Shown piece by piece: positions 14,044-21,821 of a stretch of 51,481 nt of DNA. The stretch is from Pseudomonas batumici (GTDB lineage: Bacteria > Pseudomonadota > Gammaproteobacteria > Pseudomonadales > Pseudomonadaceae). Made by a program: the position numbers and the translations under genes. Every line of letters begins with the position of its first letter. Position 1 is the first letter of the stretch. The notes beneath the pieces were generated by a model. The model had not been told where the DNA came from. It worked only from the letters and a program-made list of their open reading frames with translations, and did no database searches. Location: assembly GCF_000820515.1 (NCBI RefSeq), contig NZ_JXDG01000015.1, positions 1 through 51,481 of the forward strand, in the 5' to 3' direction.

Positions 14044-14219
14044 TGGAGGCCTGCACTGATCCGCTCTGACATCGCGTTGATCCAATGGCCAATCAACGAG
14101 AAGAGATCGCATTCACGTTAATAAGTTGGCATGGAGGCTTCCGTCTGTCGCCTGTCTTTGAACAACACGTAACTAATTGTGTCAGAGAAGACGCAAAGAC
14201 CACTTTAATGGAAGCCATC

Positions 14220-14774
14220 ATGCGATTTAAGAAGAGAAACCTGGTTGCTGTCATGTCCTGCGTCATGATGTTTGCGGCTGCTCCTTTGTTACCGGCTGAA
14301 CTGTCCGTCATGGCTTCTGCCTATGCCAAGGAAGGTGGTGGTGGCAATGGCAATGGTGGTGGCGGCGGTGGCGGTGGCGGCGGTGGCAACGGCAATGGCG
14401 GCCATGGCGGAGAGAGCGGTGGTCATGCCGGTGCCAGTCATTCGGACAGTTCCCATAGCAGGGGGCTCGCTGAAGGTCATGAGGTCGATCATGACGGCAA
14501 GGCTATCGGCAAGTCGGTTCGGGATCATGACGGCAAGGCGATTGGCAAGTCGGTCCGGGATCATGACGGCAAGGCGGTTCGAGATCATGGCGTGAGAGGC
14601 CATCACACTGGTCGTGGCCATAAGAGTTCTCGTGGCCACGGTGTTGCGACCTCGAGTGTCGCGCACTCTAAAGCGACGCATGGGCTGTCGAAGGCCACGG
14701 CGATCTCGGACACCAAGGTGGGCGATCACAACGACAAAGGACTGGGCCAGGCCGCCAGCTCAACCGCTAAATAA
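14220..14774 (+). CDS. Secreted Gly/His-rich repeat protein (184 aa)
   Basis: MRFKKRNLVAVMSCVMMFAA and the following APLLPAELSVMASAYA form a signal peptide. The mature protein is low-complexity: a Gly/Asn block (GGGGNGNGG type), a Ser/His block, then 12-residue repeats DHDGKAIGKSVR (two full and one partial copy), a HHTGRGHKSSRGHG block and a Ser/Thr/Lys tail. There is no known domain. GGAAG precedes ATG 14220 by 7 bases; ATG 14208 in the same frame is possible. It follows the CigR-like gene in the same direction and may be a cell-surface or periplasmic structural or metal-binding protein, but this is not shown. Confidence 0.6.
   Translation: MRFKKRNLVAVMSCVMMFAAAPLLPAELSVMASAYAKEGGGGNGNGGGGGGGGGGGNGNGGHGGESGGHAGASHSDSSHSRGLAEGHEVDHDGKAIGKSVRDHDGKAIGKSVRDHDGKAVRDHGVRGHHTGRGHKSSRGHGVATSSVAHSKATHGLSKATAISDTKVGDHNDKGLGQAASSTAK
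14487..14594 (+). repeat. 36-bp coding tandem repeat
   Basis: Units at 14487-14522 and 14523-14558, with a shortened third to about 14594, encode DHDGKAIGKSVR. The units differ by single bases, so the duplication is recent. Copy number could vary between strains. Confidence 0.8.
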
Positions 14775-14823
14775 AGGCGCTACTTCGATCGCGGCACCGC
14801 GACGAGAGGCGCACGGCCAGTGA

Positions 14824-14945
14824 TCATGTGTGGTGTTCGTCAGGGATGAGCACCACCAGGTCCGTAGCGCCTACGTCGACCCCCGCTTGTGACAGCAAGG
14901 TGGTCACTTGCCCGCGGTGATGGGGCGGGTACGATCCACATTCGT
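14824..14945 (-). pseudogene. DinB-family protein C-terminal remnant
   Basis: Minus strand text PPHHRGQVTTLLSQAGVDVG, ATDLVVLIPDEHHT, stop at 14824-14826, matches the end of DinB-family proteins, where the HHRGQ histidines bind metal. The frame is closed by stops just upstream and the N-terminal two thirds are missing, so this is a decayed fragment. Confidence 0.6.
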
Positions 14946-15138
14946 CACGCAGCTCAGTCTAATACCATCCCCTTCTTGAAGCCCACCCAGATTGGCATAT
15001 GCTGTCACCAGCATGCCGTGCTCACCGTGGCCAACGGCTCCACTACACGCCTAGAACGGATCGCGGCGAGCTGTCTTCGAGCTATTCTCGATCCGAAGGA
15101 CAGGACACAGACGAGTCAGCTGAGAGAGGTCGTCCATT
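14946..15138. other. Intergenic region before the GGDEF gene
   Basis: No gene is recognised. The minus strand has open text (GMLVTAYANLGGLQEGDGI) without a known family. The promoter of the following gene should lie here, but no clear -35/-10 pair is certain. Confidence 0.35.
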
Positions 15139-17052
15139 TTGCCCCACACCGAAGCAGGACGTTTGAAGCTGTTGCACGCTCTGGAGGTGCTCGACACCGA
15201 GACAGAGCCGGTTTTTGATCGACTCACCCGCTTGTTGGCCGCCACGCTTGAAATGCCCATTGCGCTGATCTCGCTGATCGACAGCGACCGCCAGTGGTTC
15301 AAGTCCAGGGTCGGGCTGGACACCCGGCAGACGCCCCGGGATATCTCCTTCTGCACCATTGCCATCGAGCAGGAGCAGACGATGGTGATCCCTGATGCGT
15401 TGAATGATCCGCGTTTTTCATCCAATCCCCTGGTCCTCAGCAACCCGCATATCCGCTTCTACGCGGGAGCGCCGATCCGCTCCATCGAGGGCTATGCGCT
15501 GGGTACGCTCTGCGCGATCGATAACAAGGCGCGGATTCTCACCGATGAGGCGCGGCAGGTCCTGGAGGATTTTGCCGGGCTGGTCAGCCGGGAGTTCCAG
15601 ATGCGCGAGGCCGCGCTGCTTTCCCGCTCGCACATCACCCAGTCCGCGGCGGCCTTCGCGGCCAGCGAGGCGCGCCTGAAAACCGCCTTTGCCCTGGCGC
15701 CCACGGGCATCGCGGCGGTGGCGGGCAACGGGCGCTTTCTCAGCGTCAACGGTGCGTTCTGCAGCATCGTCGGCTATGACGCCGACGAGCTCATGAGCTT
15801 GACCTTCCAGGACATCACCCACCCTGAAGACCTGGACAGCGACTTGAGTCTGCTGCGCCAGTTGACCAACGGCGAAATCGATCGCTACCAGCTCGAGAAA
15901 AGGTACCGGCACAAGGACGGCACGTCTGTCTGGGTCGACCTGCATGTGGCCAAGCTGCTGTCGGTGAACGGTGACCTGGAGTATTACATCGCGACGGTGC
16001 AGAACATCCAGCTGCGAAAGGAAACCGAGGCGTCCCTGATGACGTTGCGGCACAGCCTGGAGCAGCGTGTCGAGGAGCGTACCGCCGAGCTGCTGCGGGC
16101 CAACGAAATGCTTTCCCACACGATGGTTCAACGGCTGCAGGCCGATCGTGAGCTCAGGCAGCGGGAGGCGGAGCTGTCGGCGGTGCTGGAGTACGCCAGT
16201 GATGCCTACGTGAGTATCGATGAGTCCGGGGCGGTGAGGGCCTGGAACCGCATGGCCGAGACGACCTTCGGCTGGTCCCGTGATGAAGCGCTGGGCCAGT
16301 CATTCGAACAGTTGGTGATCCCGGCGGCGATGCATGAGGGTCAACTGGTGGGCTGGCGAGAGTATCTCGCCACCGGCGATGACCGGGCCATGCGCCAGCG
16401 CCTGGAGATCTCGGCGTTGTGTCGTGACGGCACGGTCTTCCCCGTCGAGGTGCGTATCAGCCCTGTCGAAATCGACGGGCAGCGATTCTTCAGTGTCTTC
16501 CTGCACGACATCACCGAACGCAAGGCCATGGCCGAACGTCGCGAGAAAGAGGCGTTGACCGATACCCTGACCGGGTTGCCAAACCGCCGCTCCCTGCTCG
16601 AAGGCCTGCCCAACGCGATGGCCAGGGCGCGCAGGACCGGTGTTCCCCTGGCGGTGCTGTTTCTTGACCTGGATGGATTCAAGGCGGTGAACGATACCTT
16701 CGGCCATGAAGTCGGCGACGGCTTGCTCCAGGCCGTGGCCGAGCGGTTGAAGACCTGTCTGCGGGAGACCGATGCGGTGTTTCGGCTGGCGGGCGATGAA
16801 TTCACCGCCGTTGTGGAGGGCCAGATCGGGGGGAGCCGGGACGCGGAGCGATTGGCGCAAAAGCTGATTCACCTGATCAGTGAGCCGGTCCTGGTCGGCT
16901 CGGCCACCGTACAGGTGGGGGTGAGTATCGGTATTGCGCTGTACGGGCGCGATGATCCGAGAAGCGCGACGCAGCTGTTGCGCGAGGCGGACAGCCGGAT
17001 GTACGAAGCGAAGCAGGCGGGAAAGGGGCGCTTTGCCTCACAGCAGCGCTGA
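15139..17052 (+). CDS. GAF-PAS-PAS-GGDEF diguanylate cyclase
   Basis: The 637-residue cytoplasmic protein starts at TTG 15139 with GAGAGAGG upstream. A GAF domain covers about residues 20-155 (FDRLTRLLAATLEMPIALIS; FYAGAPI). PAS 1 is about 175-290, a coiled coil about 295-345, PAS 2 about 350-470, and GGDEF 475-635 (DTLTGLPNRR, FLDLDGFKAVND). The active-site loop reads AGDEF rather than GGDEF, and an intact RETD inhibitory site lies five residues before it. AGDEF variants can be active. No membrane span is seen, so the input is an intracellular ligand or redox/light cue sensed by GAF/PAS. It should make cyclic di-GMP, controlling motility and biofilm. Confidence 0.9.
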   Translation: MPHTEAGRLKLLHALEVLDTETEPVFDRLTRLLAATLEMPIALISLIDSDRQWFKSRVGLDTRQTPRDISFCTIAIEQEQTMVIPDALNDPRFSSNPLVLSNPHIRFYAGAPIRSIEGYALGTLCAIDNKARILTDEARQVLEDFAGLVSREFQMREAALLSRSHITQSAAAFAASEARLKTAFALAPTGIAAVAGNGRFLSVNGAFCSIVGYDADELMSLTFQDITHPEDLDSDLSLLRQLTNGEIDRYQLEKRYRHKDGTSVWVDLHVAKLLSVNGDLEYYIATVQNIQLRKETEASLMTLRHSLEQRVEERTAELLRANEMLSHTMVQRLQADRELRQREAELSAVLEYASDAYVSIDESGAVRAWNRMAETTFGWSRDEALGQSFEQLVIPAAMHEGQLVGWREYLATGDDRAMRQRLEISALCRDGTVFPVEVRISPVEIDGQRFFSVFLHDITERKAMAERREKEALTDTLTGLPNRRSLLEGLPNAMARARRTGVPLAVLFLDLDGFKAVNDTFGHEVGDGLLQAVAERLKTCLRETDAVFRLAGDEFTAVVEGQIGGSRDAERLAQKLIHLISEPVLVGSATVQVGVSIGIALYGRDDPRSATQLLREADSRMYEAKQAGKGRFASQQR

Positions 17053-17141
17053 AATGCCCCCAAGTCTGTGACACGGGCTGAAGGTCGGGTGCAGGGCCTT
17101 CGCCGAGGGGCTGAATCAGCCCTGCATCCCGAGCCCGGAGG

Positions 17142-18035
17142 CTACCGGGACTGTTGCAACTGCGTGGCGATCACGGTGTTCTTCAGCAGGTAGGCAATGG
17201 TCATCGGCCCGACCCCGCCCGGTACCGGGGTGATCGCGCTGGCCACCGTGCGGGCGCTGGCATAGTCGACATCCCCCACCAGGCGGGTGCCGGTCTCGGT
17301 TTCAATCCGATTGATCCCCACATCGATCACGACCGCGCCCGGCTTGAGCCAACTGGCATCGATCAACTGTGGGCGACCTACGGCGGCCACCACGATATCC
17401 GCCAGCCGGCACAACGCTGGTGCATCGACGCTGCGCGAGTGCACCACGCTGACCGAACAATCGGCCTGCAACAGCAAGGTCGCCATCGGTTTGCCGACGA
17501 TGTTCGAACGGCCGATGACCACCGCGTGCTTGCCGCGCAGATCGCCGCAGGTTTCCTGCAACAGGCGCATGCAGCCGCTGGGCGTGCAGGGCGTCAGGAC
17601 CTCGGCACCGTGGACCAGGCCGCCGACGTTCTCCCGATGAAAGCCGTCGACATCCTTGAGCGGGTCGATGGCCTGGATCACCGCATGCTCCTCGATGTAC
17701 GCGGGCAGCGGCAGTTGCACCAGGATGCCGTTCACCGCCGGGTCGGCGTTCAGTTCGGCAATCAGTTGCAGCAGTTCGGCCTGGCTGGTGCTTTCCGGCA
17801 GGCGATGCTCCAGCGAACGGATGCCGACTTCTTCGGCCCGCAGCAATTTGTTGCGCACATAGACCTGGCTGGCCGGGTCGTCGCCCACCAGGATCACCGC
17901 CAGCGCGGGGAAAAGGGCTTGCCGGGCCAGCTCCGCGATCTCGTCGCGGACTTCATTGAGCACCTGGGCGGCGATTGCCTTGCCGTCGATGTCGCGGGCC
18001 GGTGCAAGGGAAGAATTCATCGAATGCGTCACCAT
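17142..18035 (-). CDS. folD: FolD: methylene-THF dehydrogenase / cyclohydrolase
   Basis: The 297-residue protein has the full FolD fold: early [17 protein letters not shown], the catalytic [14 protein letters not shown] segment (Y-x3-K), [59 protein letters not shown] and the C-terminal [19 protein letters not shown]. It converts 5,10-methylene-THF to 10-formyl-THF with NADP. The lack of synteny with housekeeping genes and the neighbouring monooxygenase suggest a second copy tied to catabolic one-carbon release. The start at 18035 is uncertain; 18020 is an alternative. The weak ribosome binding site gives no help. Confidence 0.9.
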   Translation of the reverse strand: MVTHSMNSSLAPARDIDGKAIAAQVLNEVRDEIAELARQALFPALAVILVGDDPASQVYVRNKLLRAEEVGIRSLEHRLPESTSQAELLQLIAELNADPAVNGILVQLPLPAYIEEHAVIQAIDPLKDVDGFHRENVGGLVHGAEVLTPCTPSGCMRLLQETCGDLRGKHAVVIGRSNIVGKPMATLLLQADCSVSVVHSRSVDAPALCRLADIVVAAVGRPQLIDASWLKPGAVVIDVGINRIETETGTRLVGDVDYASARTVASAITPVPGGVGPMTIAYLLKNTVIATQLQQSR

Positions 18036-18154
18036 GGTCTGGGTGGAGGAAAGAGTGGGGCAGGTGGTGACGGAACTATATCACCCGCACGCCGATGACC
18101 AGTGTGACATAAGGCTGCATGCCGACGCGCCCGAGCGGACGTCAGGTCGGCAAC

Positions 18155-18181
18155 GCGGGAGCCGCCGGTCGGCGCTCCCGC
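18155..18181. terminator. Candidate hairpin after the monooxygenase gene
   Basis: GCGGGAGC, an 11-base loop, GCTCCCGC lies 14 bases after the monooxygenase stop on the minus strand. It lacks a T-run, so it may stabilise the transcript rather than terminate. Confidence 0.4.
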
Positions 18182-18194
18182 GGTGTATCGGGGT

Positions 18195-19238
18195 TCAGCG
18201 AAACGCCGGCACCACCTGCTGGATAAACAGCGCCAGGGACTTTTTCTTTTCCTCGTGGGGCAGGCTGTTGTCGCACCAGAAGCTGAACTCGTCGACCCCC
18301 AGTTCCTGGTAATAGCGAATCCGCTCGATCACCTCCCGCGGCGTGCCGATCATGGTGTTCTTGCGGATATTCTCCAGTTCGAACTCCGGCCGTTCGGCGA
18401 ACTTTTCTTCCGGGCTCGGTGGCAGGAAGCCGTTGACCGGCACCTGCTTGTTGCCGAACCAGGCGTCGAAGGTCCGATAGAATTTCGAGATCGCCGTGGC
18501 TCCGACTTTCCAGCCTTCGGGGTCATCGACCGCATGCACGTGGGTGTGACGCAGCACCATCAGTTGCGGACGCGGCACCTCGGGGTTGTTGTCCAGCGCG
18601 GCCTGGAACTTGTTCTTCAGGTCCAGCACCTCTTCGTCGCCCTTCATCAGCGGCGTGACCATCACGTTGCAGCCATTGGCCACGGCGAAGTTGTGGGAGT
18701 CCGGGTCGCGGGCGGCGATCCACATCGGCGGGTTGGGCTTCTGGACCGGCTTGGGCACGCTGGTGGAGGTGGGGAATTTCCAGATCTCGCCGTCATGGGC
18801 GTAGTCGCCTTGCCACAGGGCGCGTACCACCGGAACCATTTCCCGTAGCGCCTGGCCGCCGCTTGATGCGGGCATGCCGCCGGCCATGCGGTCGAATTCC
18901 ACCTGGTAGGCGCCACGGGCCAGGCCGACTTCCATCCGGCCATTGCTGATCACGTCCAGCAGCGCGCATTCCCCGGCGACCCGCAACGGGTGCCAGAACG
19001 GCGCGATGATGGTGCCGGCGCCCAGGTGAATGGTCTGGGTCTTGGCCGCGAGATAAGCCAGCAGCGGCATCGGGCTCGGGGAAATGGTGTATTCCATGGC
19101 GTGGTGCTCGCCGATCCACACGGTGCTGAAGCCGCCGGCCTCGGCCATCAGGGTCAGTTCGCTGAGGTCTTCGAACAACTGGCGATGACTGACACTTTCG
19201 TCCCAACGCTCCATATGGATGAAGAGGGAAAACTTCAT
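18195..19238 (-). CDS. Luciferase-like flavin-dependent monooxygenase
   Basis: The 347-residue LLM-class enzyme starts MKFSLFIHMERWDESVSHRQ with GAGGTAAG upstream; a longer frame to 19349 runs through an operator and is rejected. Family features are WIGEHHAMEYTISPSPMPLL, LGAGTIIAPFWHPLRVAGEC, NGRMEVGLARGAYQVEFDRM and PPMWIAARDPDSHNFAVANG. It uses reduced FMN from a partner reductase and oxygen to oxidise an organic substrate. The partner is the next gene upstream (19356-19841). With folD downstream, a demethylating role that releases formaldehyde is possible but is inference. Confidence 0.85.
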   Translation of the reverse strand: MKFSLFIHMERWDESVSHRQLFEDLSELTLMAEAGGFSTVWIGEHHAMEYTISPSPMPLLAYLAAKTQTIHLGAGTIIAPFWHPLRVAGECALLDVISNGRMEVGLARGAYQVEFDRMAGGMPASSGGQALREMVPVVRALWQGDYAHDGEIWKFPTSTSVPKPVQKPNPPMWIAARDPDSHNFAVANGCNVMVTPLMKGDEEVLDLKNKFQAALDNNPEVPRPQLMVLRHTHVHAVDDPEGWKVGATAISKFYRTFDAWFGNKQVPVNGFLPPSPEEKFAERPEFELENIRKNTMIGTPREVIERIRYYQELGVDEFSFWCDNSLPHEEKKKSLALFIQQVVPAFR

Positions 19239-19288
19239 GACGCTTACCTCGGGTCTTTTGTTGTTGGCCGGCAGGTCTGTCTGCTGAA

Positions 19289-19306
19289 TTTTTGGTATAC
19301 CATAAT
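19289..19306. promoter_or_regulatory. Operator of the monooxygenase gene
   Basis: Read on the minus strand this gives CATTATGGTATACCAAAAA, sharing ATTATGGTATACC with the site at 19886. It lies 50-70 bases before the start at 19238, in the leader, or inside the end of an old promoter. A GntR-family repressor is the likely binder. Confidence 0.6.
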
Positions 19307-19355
19307 GCTGATTATTGCCGCGAAGCAAGGACCGTTTGCCGGTCGCCATCCGGGC

Positions 19356-19841
19356 TCAGGCGAGCGCGGGCAGGGCGCCCATCTTGCCGTGGCAATAGAT
19401 CATCGGGCTGGCATCGGGCTCCGGCACGATCAGGTTCTTCACCGCGCCGACCATGATCGCGTGGTCGCCGCCTTCATACTCGCGCCACAGTTCGCACTCG
19501 ATGATGGCGCTGGCGTTGGGCAACAGCGGGTTGCCCAGTTCGCTCAAGGTCCACTGGAGGCCCTGGGCCTTGTCCTTGCCTTTGCGGGCGAAGGCATAGG
19601 CCTCGTTCTGCTGCCCGCCGGACAGCACATGAATGGCGAAACGCTTGTTCCTGATCAGCACCGGATAGGAGTCGGAGCTGTAGTTGGGGCAGAACAGCAC
19701 CAGGGCCGGGTTCATGGACAGGGAACTGAAGGCGCTGGCGGTAAGGCCCACCACCTGGCCGTCGTCATCCAGGGTGGTGATCACGGTGACCCCGGACGGG
19801 AACGAGCCCATGACTTGTTTGTAGATGGCGGCATCGATCAT
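19356..19841 (-). CDS. Flavin reductase partner of the monooxygenase
   Basis: The 161-residue protein matches the HpaC/FRase family: MGSFPSGVTVITTLDDDGQV, VGLTASAFSSLSMNPALVLF, CPNYSSDSYPVLIRNKRFAI, HVLSGGQ and the final GGDHAIMVGAVKNL with MIYCHGKMGAL. It reduces FMN or FAD with NAD(P)H and passes it to the monooxygenase. A strong palindromic operator lies 45-68 bases upstream. The gene is separated from the monooxygenase by 117 bases that contain a second copy of the operator. Confidence 0.85.
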   Translation of the reverse strand: MIDAAIYKQVMGSFPSGVTVITTLDDDGQVVGLTASAFSSLSMNPALVLFCPNYSSDSYPVLIRNKRFAIHVLSGGQQNEAYAFARKGKDKAQGLQWTLSELGNPLLPNASAIIECELWREYEGGDHAIMVGAVKNLIVPEPDASPMIYCHGKMGALPALA

Positions 19842-19885
19842 TGGACGGTCCTCGGCTGGTTGAAGCGGGTTTTTATTGGTTTTAA

Positions 19886-19909
19886 GGTATTATGGTATAC
19901 CGTAATACC
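19886..19909. promoter_or_regulatory. 24-bp palindromic operator of the flavin reductase gene
   Basis: Half-sites GGTATTATGGTA and TACCGTAATACC match as reverse complements at 11 of 12 positions. The core ATTATGGTATACC recurs at 19289 and, as ATTATGGTATTCC, at 51382. This is typical of FCD-type GntR regulators. Confidence 0.7.
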
Positions 19910-20031
19910 GTACTTGCAAGGGCTTTTTTACCAACGCCGGCGGTATGCCGAATTCGTCATGAGCCCGGTTTAAAGCGATCAAGCCGTAAGTCCTGGAATG
20001 GGCCAGTCTGGACCGTCTGTTCAAGGAGCTG

Positions 20032-21042
20032 ATGATGATCCGACTGTCCCTGGCCGAAGCTCGCGAGCTGGCCGAATCCATCTTGCTGCACAACGGTTTC
20101 AACCTCGCCCACGCCCGTGCGGTGACCGACACGGTGATTGCCGGTGAGCGCGATGGCTGCGCCTCCCATGGTCTGTACCGGGTGCTGGGGTGCGTGAATT
20201 CGCTCCGGGCCGGCAAGGTGGCCGCCGATGCCCAGCCGCGGGTGATCGATCAGGCACCGTCGATTGTGCGTGTCGATGCGGCGGGCGGTTTCTCCCAGTT
20301 GGCGTTCCAGGCGGGCCTGCCGTTGCTGCAGGAGAAAGCCCGGGCCAACGGGGTCGCGGCCCTGGCGATCAATCACTGTGTGCATTTCTCCGCGCTGTGG
20401 GTCGAGATCGAGCAACTGACCGCTGCCGGCCTCGTGGCGCTGGCGTGCAATCCCAGCCACGCCTGGGTCGCGCCGGCGGGCGGGAGCCAGCCGCTGTTCG
20501 GGACCAATCCCATCGCGTTCGGCTGGCCGCGCCCAGGCAACATGCCCTTTGTCTTCGACTTCGCCACCAGTGCGATCGCCCGGGGCGATATCGAGCTGCA
20601 TCGGCGTGCCGGCAAGGCGATTCCCCAAGGCTGGGGCGTGGACGCCCACGGGCAGCCGAGCACCGATGCTAACGTGGTGCTCGATAGTGGCGCGATGTTG
20701 ACGTTCGGCGGGCACAAGGGCTCGGCGTTGGCGGCCATGGTGGAGTTGATCGCCGGGCCGTTGATCGGTGACCTGACCAGTGCCGAATCGCTGGCCTATG
20801 ACGCCGGCAGCAAGTCGTCGCCGTACCATGGCGAGCTGATCATCGCGTTCGACCCGCAGCGCTTCCTCGGCGCGGCCACCGAGCAGCATCTGGCCCGTGC
20901 CGAAGTCCTGTTCGAAAGCATCCAGGGGCAGGGCGCACGCCTGCCGTCGCAACGGCGTTATGAAGCGCGGGCGCGCAGCCTGGTCGAGGGCGTGCAGATC
21001 CCCGAGGCGCTATACAACGATCTGAAGGCGCTGCTGGCCTGA
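20032..21042 (+). CDS. Delta1-pyrroline/piperideine-2-carboxylate reductase (Ldh2 family)
   Basis: The 336-residue protein belongs to the malate/L-lactate dehydrogenase (YlbC/Ldh2) family, subgroup DpkA. Features are AGERDGCASHGLYRVLGCVN, INHCVHFSALWVEIEQLTAA, QPLFGTNPIAFGWPRPGNMP, FVFDFATSAIARGDIELHRR and FGGHKGSALAAMVELIAG. The HFSALW segment matches P. syringae DpkA (HFAALW), which reduces cyclic imines of proline and lysine degradation with NADPH. In lhp loci this enzyme makes L-proline from the product of 3-hydroxyproline dehydration. It normally sits next to the semialdehyde dehydrogenase; here a five-gene cluster lies between them. Confidence 0.8.
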   Translation: MMIRLSLAEARELAESILLHNGFNLAHARAVTDTVIAGERDGCASHGLYRVLGCVNSLRAGKVAADAQPRVIDQAPSIVRVDAAGGFSQLAFQAGLPLLQEKARANGVAALAINHCVHFSALWVEIEQLTAAGLVALACNPSHAWVAPAGGSQPLFGTNPIAFGWPRPGNMPFVFDFATSAIARGDIELHRRAGKAIPQGWGVDAHGQPSTDANVVLDSGAMLTFGGHKGSALAAMVELIAGPLIGDLTSAESLAYDAGSKSSPYHGELIIAFDPQRFLGAATEQHLARAEVLFESIQGQGARLPSQRRYEARARSLVEGVQIPEALYNDLKALLA

Positions 21043-21148
21043 GTAGGTATTGCATTCACTTGGCCGCCGCATCCGAACTGACTTGATGCTGTACGGCCTG
21101 AGTAGGAGAGGGGACTTCCTCCTCTCACCGCCTTTGTGCAGTTACATA

Positions 21149-21177
21149 TTGCGCTAGGAAAAAACCTACAGTAGATT
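21149..21177 (+). promoter_or_regulatory. Candidate promoter of the biosynthetic cluster
   Basis: TTGCGC and TAGATT are 17 bases apart, 84 bases before the first gene. The spacer contains the palindrome TAGG-AAAAAA-CCTA, possibly an operator. The match is reasonable but unproven. Confidence 0.45.
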
Positions 21178-21260
21178 CCCAGCCTCGCTGCAGTCCAGGA
21201 TGGATTGCATACATGGATGTTCGTTCGCTGTCTGGCGGACGTTTACAAGGAAGTAATAGC

Positions 21261-21821
21261 ATGCCGACTGCCGGTAGTCCGACTATCTATACGCTGGGTC
21301 CCGAAGGCACCAACTGTGCAACAGCCGCTCAGTGGTGGCTTGATTCTCGTGGCGACAGCAAGGCATCTGGCGTTACAGCGCCGCGCATCGTTCTGCATGA
21401 AACCCTTGAGCAAGCCTTTGACGAGCTGGCCGAAAAGCAGGACGGCTATCTGTTGAGCTGCGCCGCCTATCCCGATTTGCATACCCTTATCTTTACCCGC
21501 CTGGGTGATATGGAGTTGTGCGACAGCTTTATCATGCCGACCCATTCAATGGTTCTGGCCAGTCGTACTTCGGCCAATCGGATCAAGAGTGTGGCGACCC
21601 ATCCCGCCCCCCAATCCCTGGTGGCCAGCCAGTACCACAAGGTCTTTGCCAACAGCAATGCCGATGCCGCGGTGCTCTGCAGCACGGGCAAGGCCGATGC
21701 CTGTGTCACGACGGTGGTGGCCGCTGATCGCCATGAGCTGAATGTCGTTCAGGATTTCGGCCAGGTCCCGATGGCCTTTCTGGTCCATTCGCTGAAGCGA
21801 GCCGACCATGCACAAGGCTGA
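21261..21821 (+). CDS. BacA-like prephenate decarboxylase
   Basis: The 186-residue protein starts at 21261 with AAGGAAG upstream and carries TLGPEGT at residues 11-17, the prephenate-dehydratase fold signature. It lacks an ACT domain. Downstream text aligns by eye with Bacillus BacA: LHETLEQAFDELAEKQDGYL, YPDLHTLIFTRLGDMELCDS, VATHPAPQSL, VLCSTGKADACVTTVVAADR and FGQVPMAFLVHSLKR against BacA LHDTFES, RPDLQLLQIF, VSHPSPINL and IPMSWSLFAKK. BacA decarboxylates prephenate without aromatisation to give dihydro-hydroxyphenylpyruvate, first step to anticapsin or dihydrophenylalanine. Prephenate dehydratase of another kind is the alternative. It overlaps the next gene by 14 bases. Confidence 0.75.
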   Translation: MPTAGSPTIYTLGPEGTNCATAAQWWLDSRGDSKASGVTAPRIVLHETLEQAFDELAEKQDGYLLSCAAYPDLHTLIFTRLGDMELCDSFIMPTHSMVLASRTSANRIKSVATHPAPQSLVASQYHKVFANSNADAAVLCSTGKADACVTTVVAADRHELNVVQDFGQVPMAFLVHSLKRADHAQG

